DNA from: Catenulispora sp. EB89
GTDB taxonomy: Bacteria; Actinomycetota; Actinomycetes; Streptomycetales; Catenulisporaceae
DNA length: 64,000 bases
Assembly: GCF_041261445.1 (NCBI RefSeq)
Contig: NZ_JBGCCU010000042.1
Location: 23,241 to 87,240 of the forward strand
Reading direction: 5' to 3'
Within the stretch, counting starts at the first letter, position 1. Each line of letters opens with the position of its first letter. Below the pieces are notes generated by a model. It had not been told where the DNA came from, did not search any database, and saw nothing but the letters and a program-made list of their open reading frames with translations. The translations under genes and the position numbers were made by a program. Shown here piece by piece: positions 7,764 through 16,919 of this stretch.

Positions 7764-9382
7764 TGCCCGGCCGCGACAGCTTCCTGCATCTCGTCCGCGC
7801 CGAGTGGACCAAGCTGCGCACGGTGCGCGGCTGGGTCGTCGGGCTGGCGCTGGCCGCGATCCTGACCGTCGGGCTTGGCATGCTCGGCCCGCTGGGCAGC
7901 CAGATCGCCTGCGACCACGTCAACGGCGCCGCGACCGGCACCTGCCACATCAGCGGCCCGCCGCACGACGCCACCGGCCAGGAGGTCGACGACGAGTCCA
8001 CGTTCGTGCACCGCACCCTGATCGGGGACGGCAGTATCACAGCCCGGCTGACCGCGTTCGGCGGGAAGTACTTCCCCGACGGCGGCGGTCCCGCGGACCC
8101 CACCGCCGATCCGACCGCCGGGATGGCCGACGGACTTCAGCCGTGGTCGAAGGCCGGGATCCTGGTCAAGGACGGAACCGACTTCGGTTCCCCGTACGCC
8201 GCGGTGCTGGCCACCGGAACCCACGGCGTGCGGATGCAGTACGACTACACCCACGACACCGCAGCACCGGCCGCCTCCGCCTCCGCTTCCCCTTCCGCCT
8301 CCGTCACCGCCGCCACGCCGCGCTGGCTGCGCCTGACCCGCGCCGGCGACACCCTCACCGGCTACGACTCCGCCGACGGCACCACCTGGACCGAGATCGG
8401 CACCGCGCACCTGGCGGACCTGCCGCGCAACGTCGAGGTCGGCGTGTTCGCCACGTCGCCGGACTTCGCGGTCGTCAAGAACTCCTTCGGCGGCACCGCG
8501 ACCAACGCCGGCCCGAGCCTGGCCACCGGCACCTTCGACCAGATCGCGGTGACCGGACAGAGCTCCGGGGCCTGGACCGTCCCGGCGATCGGCAGCGCCG
8601 CCGCGGCCGACGGCGGCCCCGGCGCCGCACAGGGCCCCGAGGCCGTGGCCGGCGCGGTGCCGAACGCAGGCGGCGGCTTCACTGTCACCGGGACCGGCGA
8701 CATTGCCCCGTCGATACCGGACGAGGGCCAGGGCAAGACCCCCGAGAGCTCCCTGGCGGGCACCTTCGGCGGGCTGATCGCGGTGATCGTGGTCGCCGCG
8801 CTGACCATGACCTCGGAGTACCGGCGGGGTCTGATCCGCACCTCGCTGGCGGCCAGCCCGCGCCGCGGCCGGCTGCTGGCGGCCAAGGCCGTGGTGCTCG
8901 GCGGGGTGTCCTTCGTGGTCGGCCTGGTCGCCGCGGCGATCGCGGTCCCCGGGGTGCGCGCGGTGGAGCACAGCAAGCGCATGTACGTGTACTACGCCTC
9001 GACGCAGTCCGAGATCCGCATGGTGATCGGCACCGCGGCGCTGCTGGCCGTCTCGGCGGTGTTCGCGCTGGCCGTCGCCACCATCGTGCGGCGCGGGGCG
9101 GCGGCCGTCGCGGCCGTGATCGTGGTGATCATCCTGCCGTATCTGCTGGCCGTCGCCTCGGTCCTGCCGGCCGGCGCCGCCGAGTGGCTGGCCCGCGTCA
9201 CTCCGGCCGCGGCCTTCGCGGTGCAGCAGACGGTGACCGCTTGGCCGCAGGTCAGGGCGTCGTACACGCCGACGAACGGGTTCTTCCCGCTCTCGCCGTG
9301 GCTCGGCCTGGCAGTGCTCTGCCTCTACGCGGCCGCCGCCTACGCCGTCGCACACCGGCAGCTGCGCCGGAGGGACGTGTGA
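7763..9382 (+). CDS. ABC transporter permease with large extracytoplasmic domain
   Basis: 539 residues. One membrane helix lies near residues 22-42. A soluble segment of about 270 residues follows, containing a stretch (WLRLTRAGDTLTGYDSADG, then VEVGVFATSPDF) typical of DUF1349/concanavalin-like jelly rolls. Five more membrane helices follow, with the ABC-2 type motif ALTMTSEYRRGLIRTSLAA. The TGATG overlap with the ATPase gene shows coupled translation. A sugar-binding-like module inside an exporter permease is uncommon. It would face outside the cell and may sense or hold the substrate. Confidence 0.85.
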   Translation: MPGRDSFLHLVRAEWTKLRTVRGWVVGLALAAILTVGLGMLGPLGSQIACDHVNGAATGTCHISGPPHDATGQEVDDESTFVHRTLIGDGSITARLTAFGGKYFPDGGGPADPTADPTAGMADGLQPWSKAGILVKDGTDFGSPYAAVLATGTHGVRMQYDYTHDTAAPAASASASPSASVTAATPRWLRLTRAGDTLTGYDSADGTTWTEIGTAHLADLPRNVEVGVFATSPDFAVVKNSFGGTATNAGPSLATGTFDQIAVTGQSSGAWTVPAIGSAAAADGGPGAAQGPEAVAGAVPNAGGGFTVTGTGDIAPSIPDEGQGKTPESSLAGTFGGLIAVIVVAALTMTSEYRRGLIRTSLAASPRRGRLLAAKAVVLGGVSFVVGLVAAAIAVPGVRAVEHSKRMYVYYASTQSEIRMVIGTAALLAVSAVFALAVATIVRRGAAAVAAVIVVIILPYLLAVASVLPAGAAEWLARVTPAAAFAVQQTVTAWPQVRASYTPTNGFFPLSPWLGLAVLCLYAAAAYAVAHRQLRRRDV

Positions 9383-10230
9383 ACGGCGGCGACGTGGTCA
9401 GCCGAGGCGACGTGGTGAGCCGTGGGAACGGGGCAAGCGCCGGCACCGTGGCGAGCCCGTTCAGCGACGCCCTGCACGCCGAATGGACCAAACTGCGCAC
9501 CGTCGCCGGCACCGCCTGGCTGCTCGCCGCCGCCGTGCTGCTGACCGTCGGGCTCAGCGTGACCTCGGCGGCCACCGTGACCTGCGACGGGATCCGCTGC
9601 GGCGAGGATCCGGCGAAGGTCGGCCTGCTCGGCGTCATGGCCGGGCAGGCGGTGGTCGCGGTGCTGGCGGTGCTCACCGTGGGGGAGGAGTACGGGACCG
9701 GCATGATCCGCGTGACCTTCGCCGCGATGCCCCGCCGCGAGGTGGTGCTGGCGGCCAAGGCCACGGTCGTCGCGGCCGTGACCGCGGCGGCCGGCGTGCT
9801 GGCGGTGCTCGCTTCGGCGCTCCTCGCCCTGGCGCTGCTCCCGGGTCACGGCTTCACCCCGGCCAACGGCTACGCCGACCTGGCCACCGCCACGACCCTG
9901 CGCGCCGCCGCCGGCTCCGTGCTCTACCTGGTGCTCATAGCGCTGCTTGGCATCGGCGTCACGACCCTGCTCCGGGACTCGGCCGCCGCCGTCGGGACGG
10001 TGCTGGGACTGCTGTACCTGTTCCCGGTGCTCGCTCAGGTGATCTCGAATCCAGACTGGCACCGCCACGCCTTGCAGCTCGCGCCGATGCAGGCCGGGCT
10101 GGACGTGCAGGCCACGATCGACCTGGCCGGCCAGCCGCTGTCACCGTGGCAGGGCCTCGGGGTGTTGGCGCTGTGGGCGTTCGGTGCGCTCGGGCTCGGC
10201 GGGCTGATGCTGCGGCTGCGAGACGCCTAG
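9379..10230 (+). CDS. ABC-2 type transporter permease
   Basis: 283 residues from a GTG that overlaps the previous stop by 4 bp. The N-terminus has a short repeated segment ([13 protein letters not shown]). The ABC-2 start signature [12 protein letters not shown] is shared with the previous permease ([12 protein letters not shown]), pointing to a duplicated ancestor. About six hydrophobic helices follow, with the [20 protein letters not shown] motif. It most likely forms the heterodimeric membrane channel with the 7763-9382 product. Confidence 0.88.
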   Translation: MNGGDVVSRGDVVSRGNGASAGTVASPFSDALHAEWTKLRTVAGTAWLLAAAVLLTVGLSVTSAATVTCDGIRCGEDPAKVGLLGVMAGQAVVAVLAVLTVGEEYGTGMIRVTFAAMPRREVVLAAKATVVAAVTAAAGVLAVLASALLALALLPGHGFTPANGYADLATATTLRAAAGSVLYLVLIALLGIGVTTLLRDSAAAVGTVLGLLYLFPVLAQVISNPDWHRHALQLAPMQAGLDVQATIDLAGQPLSPWQGLGVLALWAFGALGLGGLMLRLRDA

Positions 10231-10243
10231 GCACGTCTGCGGC

Positions 10244-10762
10244 CTACTCGTCCCGCAACGTGTCCCGCAACGTCTCCCGAGCCGCCATCAGCGCCTCCCC
10301 GAGCAGGTTCAGGCCCCGCCACCTCGCGGGGTCCTGAGCCCGCTCGTCGGTCGCCGCGAGCCCGATGCCCCAGATCCGGTCCACCGGACTGGCCTCCACC
10401 AGCACCCGCTCCCGCGTCCCCAGCAGGAACGCCAGCAGGTCCGGGTTCTGCCGGAACTTCTCCACGTTCGCCGCCGTCACGATCGCCAGCCGGGCGGCGA
10501 CCCACGCGTCCTCGTCGAACCCGGTGATCACCCGTCCCAGGTTCTTCGCTTCCTGCGGATGCCCGGCGGCCACGATCTTCGCCGCGGCCTGCTCGTCCCC
10601 GAACAGCTGAGCCTTGCCCCACATCATGCAGTGCTCGGCCGTGGCGAAGCGCACGCCGTCCACCTCAAACGGCGCCGGGTACCACTGGCTCAGGCACTCC
10701 GAGCCCACCACCCCGGCCTTCTTCGGTGTGTGTCCCCAGAAGAACAGATACTTGGTCGCCAT
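10244..10762 (-). CDS. NADAR family protein (YbiA-like)
   Basis: 172 residues from ATG 10762, with a good GGGAGG site 9 nt upstream. Family features: [10 protein letters not shown] at the N-terminus, [29 protein letters not shown], and near the C-terminus [16 protein letters not shown] proteins act on N-glycosidic bonds in NAD/ADP-ribose-linked metabolites. Some remove ADP-ribose from guanine in nucleic acids, and YbiA-type members act on riboflavin intermediates. The local context (convergent with the exporter operon) does not choose between these. Confidence 0.88.
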   Translation of the reverse strand: MATKYLFFWGHTPKKAGVVGSECLSQWYPAPFEVDGVRFATAEHCMMWGKAQLFGDEQAAAKIVAAGHPQEAKNLGRVITGFDEDAWVAARLAIVTAANVEKFRQNPDLLAFLLGTRERVLVEASPVDRIWGIGLAATDERAQDPARWRGLNLLGEALMAARETLRDTLRDE

Positions 10763-10822
10763 GGCTTGATCCTCCCGCACGCCGCCGAGACAAGTCACCG
10801 GGTTTGGAGTTCACTGGAGATC

Positions 10823-11257
10823 ATGACAACAGACTCCGAATACGCCCCCAGCCCCCGTGACTACGTCCGCGAGGCCGTCGACCTGTACGAGTCCACGGAC
10901 GGCGCCGAGGGCAACACCATGCAGGGCCGGCCGATCATCATCCTGACCACCACCGGGGCCAAGACCGGCAAGGTCCGCAAGACGCCGCTGATGCGCGTCG
11001 AGCACGACGGCTCCTACGCGGTGGTCGCCTCGATGGGCGGCGCTCCGAAGCACCCGGTCTGGTACCACAACATCGTCGCGCACCCCGAGGTCGAGCTGCA
11101 GGACGGCGCCACGCGCAAGCAGTACCTGGCGCACGAGGCCAGCGGCGAGGAGAAGGCCCAGTGGTGGGCCCGGGCGACCCAGACCTGGCCGGACTACGAC
11201 ACCTACCAGACCAAGACCGACCGGCAGATCCCGCTGTTCGTGCTCACGCCGCGCTGA
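10823..11257 (+). CDS. Deazaflavin (F420)-dependent nitroreductase family protein
   Basis: 144 residues. It matches the Ddn/DUF385 family: [23 protein letters not shown], then [23 protein letters not shown], and the C-terminal [12 protein letters not shown]. This split-barrel family is confined mostly to actinobacteria and uses F420H2 to reduce quinones or nitro compounds. GGAG sits close to the ATG at 10823. It is divergent from the NADAR gene. Confidence 0.9.
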   Translation: MTTDSEYAPSPRDYVREAVDLYESTDGAEGNTMQGRPIIILTTTGAKTGKVRKTPLMRVEHDGSYAVVASMGGAPKHPVWYHNIVAHPEVELQDGATRKQYLAHEASGEEKAQWWARATQTWPDYDTYQTKTDRQIPLFVLTPR

Positions 11258-11336
11258 GCCCCGGCGCGCGCCACGTCGTTCGTCGGCGCCGGCGGTGGCG
11301 CAGGTCGCGGCCGCCGGCACCGGTAAGCTGGGGCGG

Positions 11337-12197
11337 GTGGACAAGGCGCACGGCGACCCGGTGATGACGGACGCGATAACCCAGACCGGGCAGGTCGAGC
11401 AGACCCATCAGACCCATCAGACCCATCAGACCTACCAGACCCACCAGGCCGAGCAAGCCCCGCACGTCCCCGAGCGCCACGCCCGGCACGGCTTGATACG
11501 CACCTTCCACCCCCGCCGCGGCCGCGCCAGCACCACCCAGGCCGACGCGCTGACCAGGCTCTGGCCGGTCTACGGCTACACCATCCCGGACCCGCACCAC
11601 GACTACCACACCCCCGAGGCGGCCCCGGACGCCGCCTTCGACCGCGCCGCGCTGTTCGGCCGCGGCGCCCCGCTGGTGCTGGAGATCGGCTGCGGCATGG
11701 GGGAGGCGACCGCCGAGATGGCCGCCGCCGACCCGGACCGGGACTACCTCGGCGCCGACGTGCACACCCCGGGCCTGGGCAACCTGATCGCGCTGGCCGA
11801 GGCGCGCGGCCTGACGAACGTCCGGGTGGCCCGCGGCGACGTGCTGTTCCTGCTGCGGGACTCGATCGCCCCCGGCTCGCTGGCCGCCGTGCACGTCTTC
11901 TTCCCCGACCCCTGGCCCAAGGCCAAGCACCACAAGCGCCGCATCATCCAGCCCGACACCGTCGCCCTGATCCGGGACCGGCTGGAAGTCGGCGGGGTCC
12001 TGCACTGCGCGACGGACTGGGCCGAGTACGCCGAGCAGATGCTCGAGGTGCTTCAGTCCGACCCCGGCCTTCGCAACCGCTACGACGGCTACGCGCCGCG
12101 CGCGGCCGTCGGCCGTCCGCTGACCGGCTACGAGCGCCGCGGCCTGCGCGACGGCCGTCCCATCGCCGACCTGGTGTTCGAGAAGATCGGGCACTGA
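11337..12197 (+). CDS. trmB: tRNA (guanine-N7-)-methyltransferase TrmB
   Basis: 286 residues from GTG 11337. It makes m7G46 in tRNA with SAM as donor. Motifs: LEIGCGMGEATAEMA (SAM loop), the acidic residue in DYLGADVHTPG, the family signature HVFFPDPWPKAKHHKRR, and the C-terminal TGYERRGL. The first 60 residues are a non-conserved extension with a THQTHQTHQ repeat. A TAAGCT -10 element ends 7 nt before the GTG and no ribosome site is seen, so the mRNA is probably leaderless. Confidence 0.93.
   Translation: MDKAHGDPVMTDAITQTGQVEQTHQTHQTHQTYQTHQAEQAPHVPERHARHGLIRTFHPRRGRASTTQADALTRLWPVYGYTIPDPHHDYHTPEAAPDAAFDRAALFGRGAPLVLEIGCGMGEATAEMAAADPDRDYLGADVHTPGLGNLIALAEARGLTNVRVARGDVLFLLRDSIAPGSLAAVHVFFPDPWPKAKHHKRRIIQPDTVALIRDRLEVGGVLHCATDWAEYAEQMLEVLQSDPGLRNRYDGYAPRAAVGRPLTGYERRGLRDGRPIADLVFEKIGH
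11400..11446. repeat. 9-bp tandem repeat in trmB
   Basis: Five units of CAGACCCAT (last two degenerate), in frame, encoding THQ-type repeats in the dispensable N-terminal extension of TrmB. Confidence 0.85.
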
Positions 12198-12283
12198 GGC
12201 CGAAACTGAGGAAAGGGTGCGGCGGGCAGGCGCTGAGCAGTCGTCCACACCACCGCCGGAGGGGATCAGGACCCGGATTCCCC

Positions 12284-12311
12284 TTCCGGTCCGTGTTCCC
12301 CTCGCTACATT
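12284..12311 (+). promoter_or_regulatory. Promoter of the PucR-type regulator
   Basis: TTCCGG (12284-12289), a 16-bp spacer and TACATT (12306-12311), ending 6 nt before the GTG at 12318. Transcription would start at or next to the start codon. Confidence 0.45.
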
Positions 12312-12317
12312 GAGTGT

Positions 12318-13526
12318 GTGCAGCAGATCGCTTCCCGGACCCCGGTAGACGCCGAGATAGCCCGCCTCGCGAGCCTCATGCTGGCCCGCACCGACGAGTT
12401 GACGGACCTGGTGCTCAACCGGGTCGCCGAGGAGTTCCCGCTCTACATCGGCATGATCGAGCCCGCCGCGCTCCACGTGACGATCAAGGACCACATCCAC
12501 TTCGCCTTCGAGCCGCTCACCCGCTACATGCCCCCGGACTCCCGCCCCGCGGCCGCCTCCGGCCGCGACCGCGCGATGGAGGGCATCCCGCTGACCGTCA
12601 TCATGGACGGCTACCGCATCTTCTTCACCGTGCTGTGGAACGAGTTGGCGACCACCGCGGACTCTGTCGGGCTGTCCACGAAGGCGGCTCTGCGCGCGGC
12701 CTCGGAGGTGATGGAAACCCTCGACGCCTTCACCCGCGAAAGCTCCGCGGCGTACAAGGAGGAACTGCGCTACCAGGCCCGCCGCGAGGAGCAGCAGCGC
12801 GCGGCGCTGGTGCAGGCGCTGCTGGAGGGGCGGCTGGACGACACCAACGTCTGGGAGGCCGCCGAACTGCTGCGGCTGCCGACGGTCGGCCCCTACGTCG
12901 TCATCGCCGCTCGCGTCGCCAACGCCGGCGAATACGGCCTGCCGCACATCGAGCGCGAACTCGGCGGCATGGGCATCGACTCCGCGTGGCGGCTGATGCA
13001 CGACGTCGAAGTCGGCGTCGCGCACCTGCCCAGGGCCGCCGACCAGTTCGACAAGATGGTCACCGCCCTGGCCGCCGAGGGCACCGGCCGGGTCGGCGTC
13101 AGCCCGCCCTACGACCACCTGCTGTCCACGTCCCAGGCCATGCGCCTGGCCCGCATCGCCATGCGCGGAGCCCAGGAACGGCGCACCGTCGTGGTCTTCG
13201 GCCGCGACCCGCTCTCCGCCGCCGCCGCGAGCGCGCCGGACATCATGCCGCAGGTCGCCGACGCGGTCCTGGGCGGCCTCGACGGCCTCGCGGACGAGGA
13301 CCGCACGCTGCTGCTGCACACCTTCGGGGCTTGGCTGGACTCCGACGGCTCGGCGGCCGAAGCGGCGAAGCGGCTGTTCGTGCACCCGAACACGGTGCGC
13401 TACCGCCTGCGGCGGCTGGAGGAGCGGACCGGCCGGCTGTTGGCGAACCCTCGGGCGGTGGCGGAGTTGAGCCTGGCGTACGAGATCGACTGTGCGCTGG
13501 TCGCGGGGATGGGGTCGGGGGGATAG
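12318..13526 (+). CDS. PucR/CdaR-type transcriptional regulator
   Basis: 402 residues. The N-terminal and central regions are helical, with a GGDEF-like (degenerate) segment around residues 190-260. The C-terminus has the PucR helix-turn-helix signature TLLLHTFGAWLDSDGSAAEAA followed by FVHPNTVRYRLRRLEERTGR. Such regulators control purine, amino-acid or secondary metabolic genes in actinobacteria. No obvious target lies beside it, and the next gene is convergent. The start GTG follows a TACATT -10 by 6 nt. Confidence 0.88.
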   Translation: MQQIASRTPVDAEIARLASLMLARTDELTDLVLNRVAEEFPLYIGMIEPAALHVTIKDHIHFAFEPLTRYMPPDSRPAAASGRDRAMEGIPLTVIMDGYRIFFTVLWNELATTADSVGLSTKAALRAASEVMETLDAFTRESSAAYKEELRYQARREEQQRAALVQALLEGRLDDTNVWEAAELLRLPTVGPYVVIAARVANAGEYGLPHIERELGGMGIDSAWRLMHDVEVGVAHLPRAADQFDKMVTALAAEGTGRVGVSPPYDHLLSTSQAMRLARIAMRGAQERRTVVVFGRDPLSAAAASAPDIMPQVADAVLGGLDGLADEDRTLLLHTFGAWLDSDGSAAEAAKRLFVHPNTVRYRLRRLEERTGRLLANPRAVAELSLAYEIDCALVAGMGSGG

Positions 13527-13536
13527 GAGGTCTTCG

Positions 13537-13618
13537 ACCTTCAGACACAGACCTTCGGACACAGACCTTCAGACACAGACACAGACACAGACCTTCGGAC
13601 ACAGACCTTCAGACTCAG
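13537..13618. repeat. 14-bp tandem repeats between convergent genes
   Basis: Five units of ACCTTC(A/G)GACACAG in head-to-tail order, alternating A and G at the seventh position. Two extra ACACAG hexamers sit between the third and fourth units. They lie immediately after the PucR-type stop, in the 140-bp gap before the hydrolase gene. There is no spacer structure, so this is not a CRISPR array. Confidence 0.9.
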
Positions 13619-13668
13619 GGTGAGGCGGCGGGCGGCCGGTGTGGGCACTACCGGACCGCCCGCTCCCG

Positions 13669-14514
13669 TCACCCCTCCAGGAACGCCAACAGTTCGCGAT
13701 TGAACTCGGCGGCGCGGGTGACGATCAATCCGTGCGGCGCACCTTGCATCCGCACCAGCCGGGAGTCGGAGACCGCCTCGGCGATGAGTGCGCCGGTGGC
13801 CTCCACCGGCAGGACGGCGTCCGCCTCGCCGTGCACGACCAGCGTCGGTACGGTGATGGCGCGCAGGTCGTTGCGGAAGTCGGTGGTCGCCGCCTGGCCC
13901 AGGGTCTGGATCGCGCCGCGGTGCGAGGCCGCGGCGGCGAGCATGACCACCCGGGTGTGCAGCGGCTGCGGCATCACCGGGCGGGCCGCGGAGGTGCGGC
14001 TGACCTCGAAGAACCTGGTCGCGAAGCGGTGCAGGAAGCTGACCCGGTCATCGGTCAGGCAGCGCTGGTACTCGCGCAGCTTGGCGTCCTCCAGGAACCC
14101 CTCGGGGTGCGCGTCGGTGCGGCGCAGATAGGGCCCCGCGGCCGAGACCAGCGCCAGCCGTGCCACGCGCTGGTTCCCGAAGCGGCTCAGGTACCGCACC
14201 GCGGTGCAGGCCCCGGAGGAGAACCCGACCAGCGTGGCCTCCCGCAGGTCCAGGTGCTCCAGCAGCATGTGCAGATCGGCGGCCAGGGTGTCCGGGTCGT
14301 AGCCGCCGCGCGGCTTGGCCGAGGCCCCGAAGCCGCGGACGTCGTAGGCCACCACCCGGTGCCCGGCCGCCAGCAGCTCGGGGATCTGGAACTCCCACTG
14401 CCCGACCGACAGCGGCCAGCCGTGGATCAGCACGACCGGCCGGCCGGAGCCCCGGTCCTCGTAGTGGATGTCGACGGGAAGGTGGTTCTCCTTGTCGACC
14501 GTCACCCGCGCCAT
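13669..14514 (-). CDS. Alpha/beta hydrolase, non-heme haloperoxidase-like
   Basis: 281 residues from ATG 14514. A longer frame to 14595 lacks the family start. The fold is clear: VLIHGWPLSVGQWEFQ (oxyanion HG), nucleophile Ser in LVGFSSGACTAVRYL, acid in VVHGEADAVLPVE, and His in MQGAPHGLIVT. The closest named group is the cofactor-free chloroperoxidase/esterase family. It is cytoplasmic. Substrate unknown. It is convergent with the PucR-type gene. Confidence 0.88.
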   Translation of the reverse strand: MARVTVDKENHLPVDIHYEDRGSGRPVVLIHGWPLSVGQWEFQIPELLAAGHRVVAYDVRGFGASAKPRGGYDPDTLAADLHMLLEHLDLREATLVGFSSGACTAVRYLSRFGNQRVARLALVSAAGPYLRRTDAHPEGFLEDAKLREYQRCLTDDRVSFLHRFATRFFEVSRTSAARPVMPQPLHTRVVMLAAAASHRGAIQTLGQAATTDFRNDLRAITVPTLVVHGEADAVLPVEATGALIAEAVSDSRLVRMQGAPHGLIVTRAAEFNRELLAFLEG

Positions 14515-14717
14515 GTTTCCGCACCTTTGTTTCCAGTTCCCAGGGCCGGGAGCGTCCCGTCCCACTACTGAAAATGGTCGCGGAAAGTGGCGCACAGGTC
14601 ACTGTTCTGATGCACATGGCTGGAGGCCCGCGGTTGTGGCCGGGGATAAGGAGGGCCGGTGCCCCGCCGCACGCGCACGGGGTGCGCATGTCAGCGCCGG
14701 GCCGTAACCTGCCGACT

Positions 14718-15743
14718 ATGGGTTCTGCCGAAGCGCACGTGGAAGCCGGGGGTCGCAGTGTCCGGATCTCCTCACCGGACAAGCTGCTTTTCCCCGATGC
14801 CGGCGTCACCAAACTCGACCTCGCCACGTACTACGCGACCGTCGCCGACGGTCTGTTCCGCGGCCTGGCCAGGCGCCCGGTCGCGCTGAACCGCTTCCCG
14901 GACGGCCTGGGCGGCAAGTCGTTCTTCACCAAGTCCGCGCCGAAGGGGTTCCCGGACTGGGCCTCGACCGCCCGGGTCACCTTCCCCAGCGGCCGCACCG
15001 GCGACGAGGTGTGCGTCACCGAGCCGGCCACCGTGCTGTGGACGGTGCAGATGGGCACGCTGGAGCTGCACGCCTGGCCGGTCCGCGACGACGACACCGA
15101 CCACCCCGACGAGCTGCGCATCGACCTGGACCCGCAGCCCGGCACCGACTTCGCCGAGGCGGTGGAGGTCGCGCGCCAGGCGCAGGCGCTGTTCGAGGAG
15201 CTCGGCATCCGGCCGTTCGTGAAGACCTCCGGCGGCCGCGGCCTGCACCTGCTGGTCCGCATCGAACCGCGCTGGACGTTCGTCGAGGCGCGCCGCGCGG
15301 TGATCGCCCTGGCCCGCGAGCTGGAGCGGCGCCGCCCGGAGCTGGTGACCACGTCGTGGTGGAAGGAGGAGCGCGGCGAGCGCATCTTCATCGACTTCAA
15401 CCAGATGGCCCGCGACCGGATGACCGTCGCCCCCTACTCCACGCGGGCCCGGCCGGACGCCCCGGTGTCGATGCCGGTGCGCTGGGCCGACCTCGGCGAC
15501 GTGGCGCCCGGGGACTTCACGGTGCAGACCGTCCCGGACCTGCTGGCCAAGAACGGCGACGCCAACGCCGAGATCGACGACGTCGCGCACAGCCTGGACG
15601 CGCTGCTGGAGATGGCCGACCGCGACGAGAAGGACCGGGGCCTGGGCGACCTGCCGTACCCGCCGGACTTCCCGAAGATGCCCGGGGAGCCCAAGCGCGT
15701 GCAGCCCTCCAAGGCCCGCAACGACCAGGAAGAAGGGAGCTGA
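14718..15743 (+). CDS. LigD-type primase-polymerase domain protein
   Basis: 341 residues, corresponding to the stand-alone polymerase module of bacterial NHEJ. Features: RISSPDKLLFPDAGVTKLDL, the metal-binding pair in RIDLDPQPGTDF, KTSGGRGLHLLV, and the catalytic His/Arg region FNQMARDRMTVAPYSTRA. It fills short gaps at double-strand breaks and can add ribonucleotides. The ATG follows TAACCT by 7 nt (probably leaderless). The ligase gene begins 1 bp after its stop, so the two are co-translated and form a split LigD. Confidence 0.92.
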   Translation: MGSAEAHVEAGGRSVRISSPDKLLFPDAGVTKLDLATYYATVADGLFRGLARRPVALNRFPDGLGGKSFFTKSAPKGFPDWASTARVTFPSGRTGDEVCVTEPATVLWTVQMGTLELHAWPVRDDDTDHPDELRIDLDPQPGTDFAEAVEVARQAQALFEELGIRPFVKTSGGRGLHLLVRIEPRWTFVEARRAVIALARELERRRPELVTTSWWKEERGERIFIDFNQMARDRMTVAPYSTRARPDAPVSMPVRWADLGDVAPGDFTVQTVPDLLAKNGDANAEIDDVAHSLDALLEMADRDEKDRGLGDLPYPPDFPKMPGEPKRVQPSKARNDQEEGS

Positions 15744-15744
15744 C

Positions 15745-16863
15745 ATGGCCGGCAAGTCCGACGACGCCGCCCAGCCCGCCCTCGACCTGCCCGTGCTGCC
15801 CCCGGTCGAACCGATGCTGTCCAAGTCCGCGGCCAAGGTCCCCACTGGCGACTACCTCTACGAGCCGAAATGGGACGGCTACCGCTGCATCGTCTTCCGC
15901 GACGGCGACCACGTCGTCCTCGGCAGCCGCGGCGGCAAGGAGCTGAGCCGGTACTTCCCGGAGCTGGTCGAGTCGCTGAAAGCGGCGCTGCCGGCCAAGT
16001 GCGTCGTGGACGGCGAGATCGTGGTCGTCGTGGACCACCGGCTGGACTTCGACCGGCTCAGCGACCGCATCCACCCCGCGGCCTCCCGCGTGAAGCTGCT
16101 CGCCGAGCGCACCCCGGCCTCCTTCATCGGCTTCGACCTGCTGGCGCTGGGTGACCGCGACCTGACCGGCCAGCCGTTCACCGCCCGCCGCTCCGCGCTC
16201 CTGGAATCGGTGTCAGAGCACGAACACGTGCACGTCACCCGCGCCACCGACGACCCCAAGCTGGCCACGACCTGGTTCCAGCGCTTCGAGGGCGCGGGCC
16301 TGGACGGCGTGGTCGCCAAGCCGGCGCAGGGTCCTTACACGCCCGGTGAGCGCAGCATGGTGAAGATCAAGCACGAGCGCACCGCGGACGTGGTCGTCGC
16401 CGGCTACCGGCTGCACAAGACCGGCCCGATCGTCGGATCCCTGATGCTCGGGCTGTACGGCGAGGACGGCGTGCTCAACTACGTCGGCGGATCCAGCGCC
16501 TTCACCATGGCGCGCCGCAAGGAGCTGATCGATGAGCTCGCGCCGTACGTGGCGGCCGAGGGCGAGCCGCATCCGTGGCTCGACGCCGCGGGCGAAGGCG
16601 ACGGCGACGCCGCGGGCGCCGACGGCGACGACGCGCACCGCCGCCCCGGCACCCTGAACCGCTGGAACGCGGGCAAGGACGTGTCGTTCATCGCGCTGCG
16701 TCCCGAACTGGTCTGCGAGGTGCACTACGACCAGCTGCAGGGCGACCGGTTCCGGCACAACGGGCGTTTCGTGCGCTGGCGGCCGGACCGCGACCCGAAG
16801 TCGTGCTCGTACGACCAGCTGGACGTGCCGACCGCCTACGACCTCGCGGACGTCTTCGGCTAG
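15745..16863 (+). CDS. ATP-dependent DNA ligase, LigD/LigC type
   Basis: 372 residues. The adenylated lysine is in motif I, EPKWDGYRCIV. Other nucleotidyltransferase motifs are GSRGGKELSRYF, VVDGEIVVV (III), IGFDLLAL (IIIa), GLDGVVAKPA (IV) and RSMVKIKHERTADVVV (V). An OB-fold follows, with an Asp/Gly/Ala-rich insertion (about residues 276-300) of repeated GDGDAAGAD character. It seals nicks, most likely in double-strand-break repair with the polymerase encoded just upstream. No Ku or phosphoesterase domain gene is visible in the window. Confidence 0.93.
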   Translation: MAGKSDDAAQPALDLPVLPPVEPMLSKSAAKVPTGDYLYEPKWDGYRCIVFRDGDHVVLGSRGGKELSRYFPELVESLKAALPAKCVVDGEIVVVVDHRLDFDRLSDRIHPAASRVKLLAERTPASFIGFDLLALGDRDLTGQPFTARRSALLESVSEHEHVHVTRATDDPKLATTWFQRFEGAGLDGVVAKPAQGPYTPGERSMVKIKHERTADVVVAGYRLHKTGPIVGSLMLGLYGEDGVLNYVGGSSAFTMARRKELIDELAPYVAAEGEPHPWLDAAGEGDGDAAGADGDDAHRRPGTLNRWNAGKDVSFIALRPELVCEVHYDQLQGDRFRHNGRFVRWRPDRDPKSCSYDQLDVPTAYDLADVFG

Positions 16864-16919
16864 CGCACAGAACAACCTGGAACTCGACGCAGTTCGCAGA
16901 ACTCTGCGAGCATGGGCCA

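Noticed and set aside
13537..13618. Possible CRISPR array
   Set aside because: The units are 14 bp, directly abutting, with no spacers and no cas genes nearby.
16881..16908. Imperfect hairpin after the ligase gene (AGTTC/GAACT with CGCAG/CTGCG arms)
   Set aside because: The stem has bulges and is short, so it is too weak to call as a terminator.
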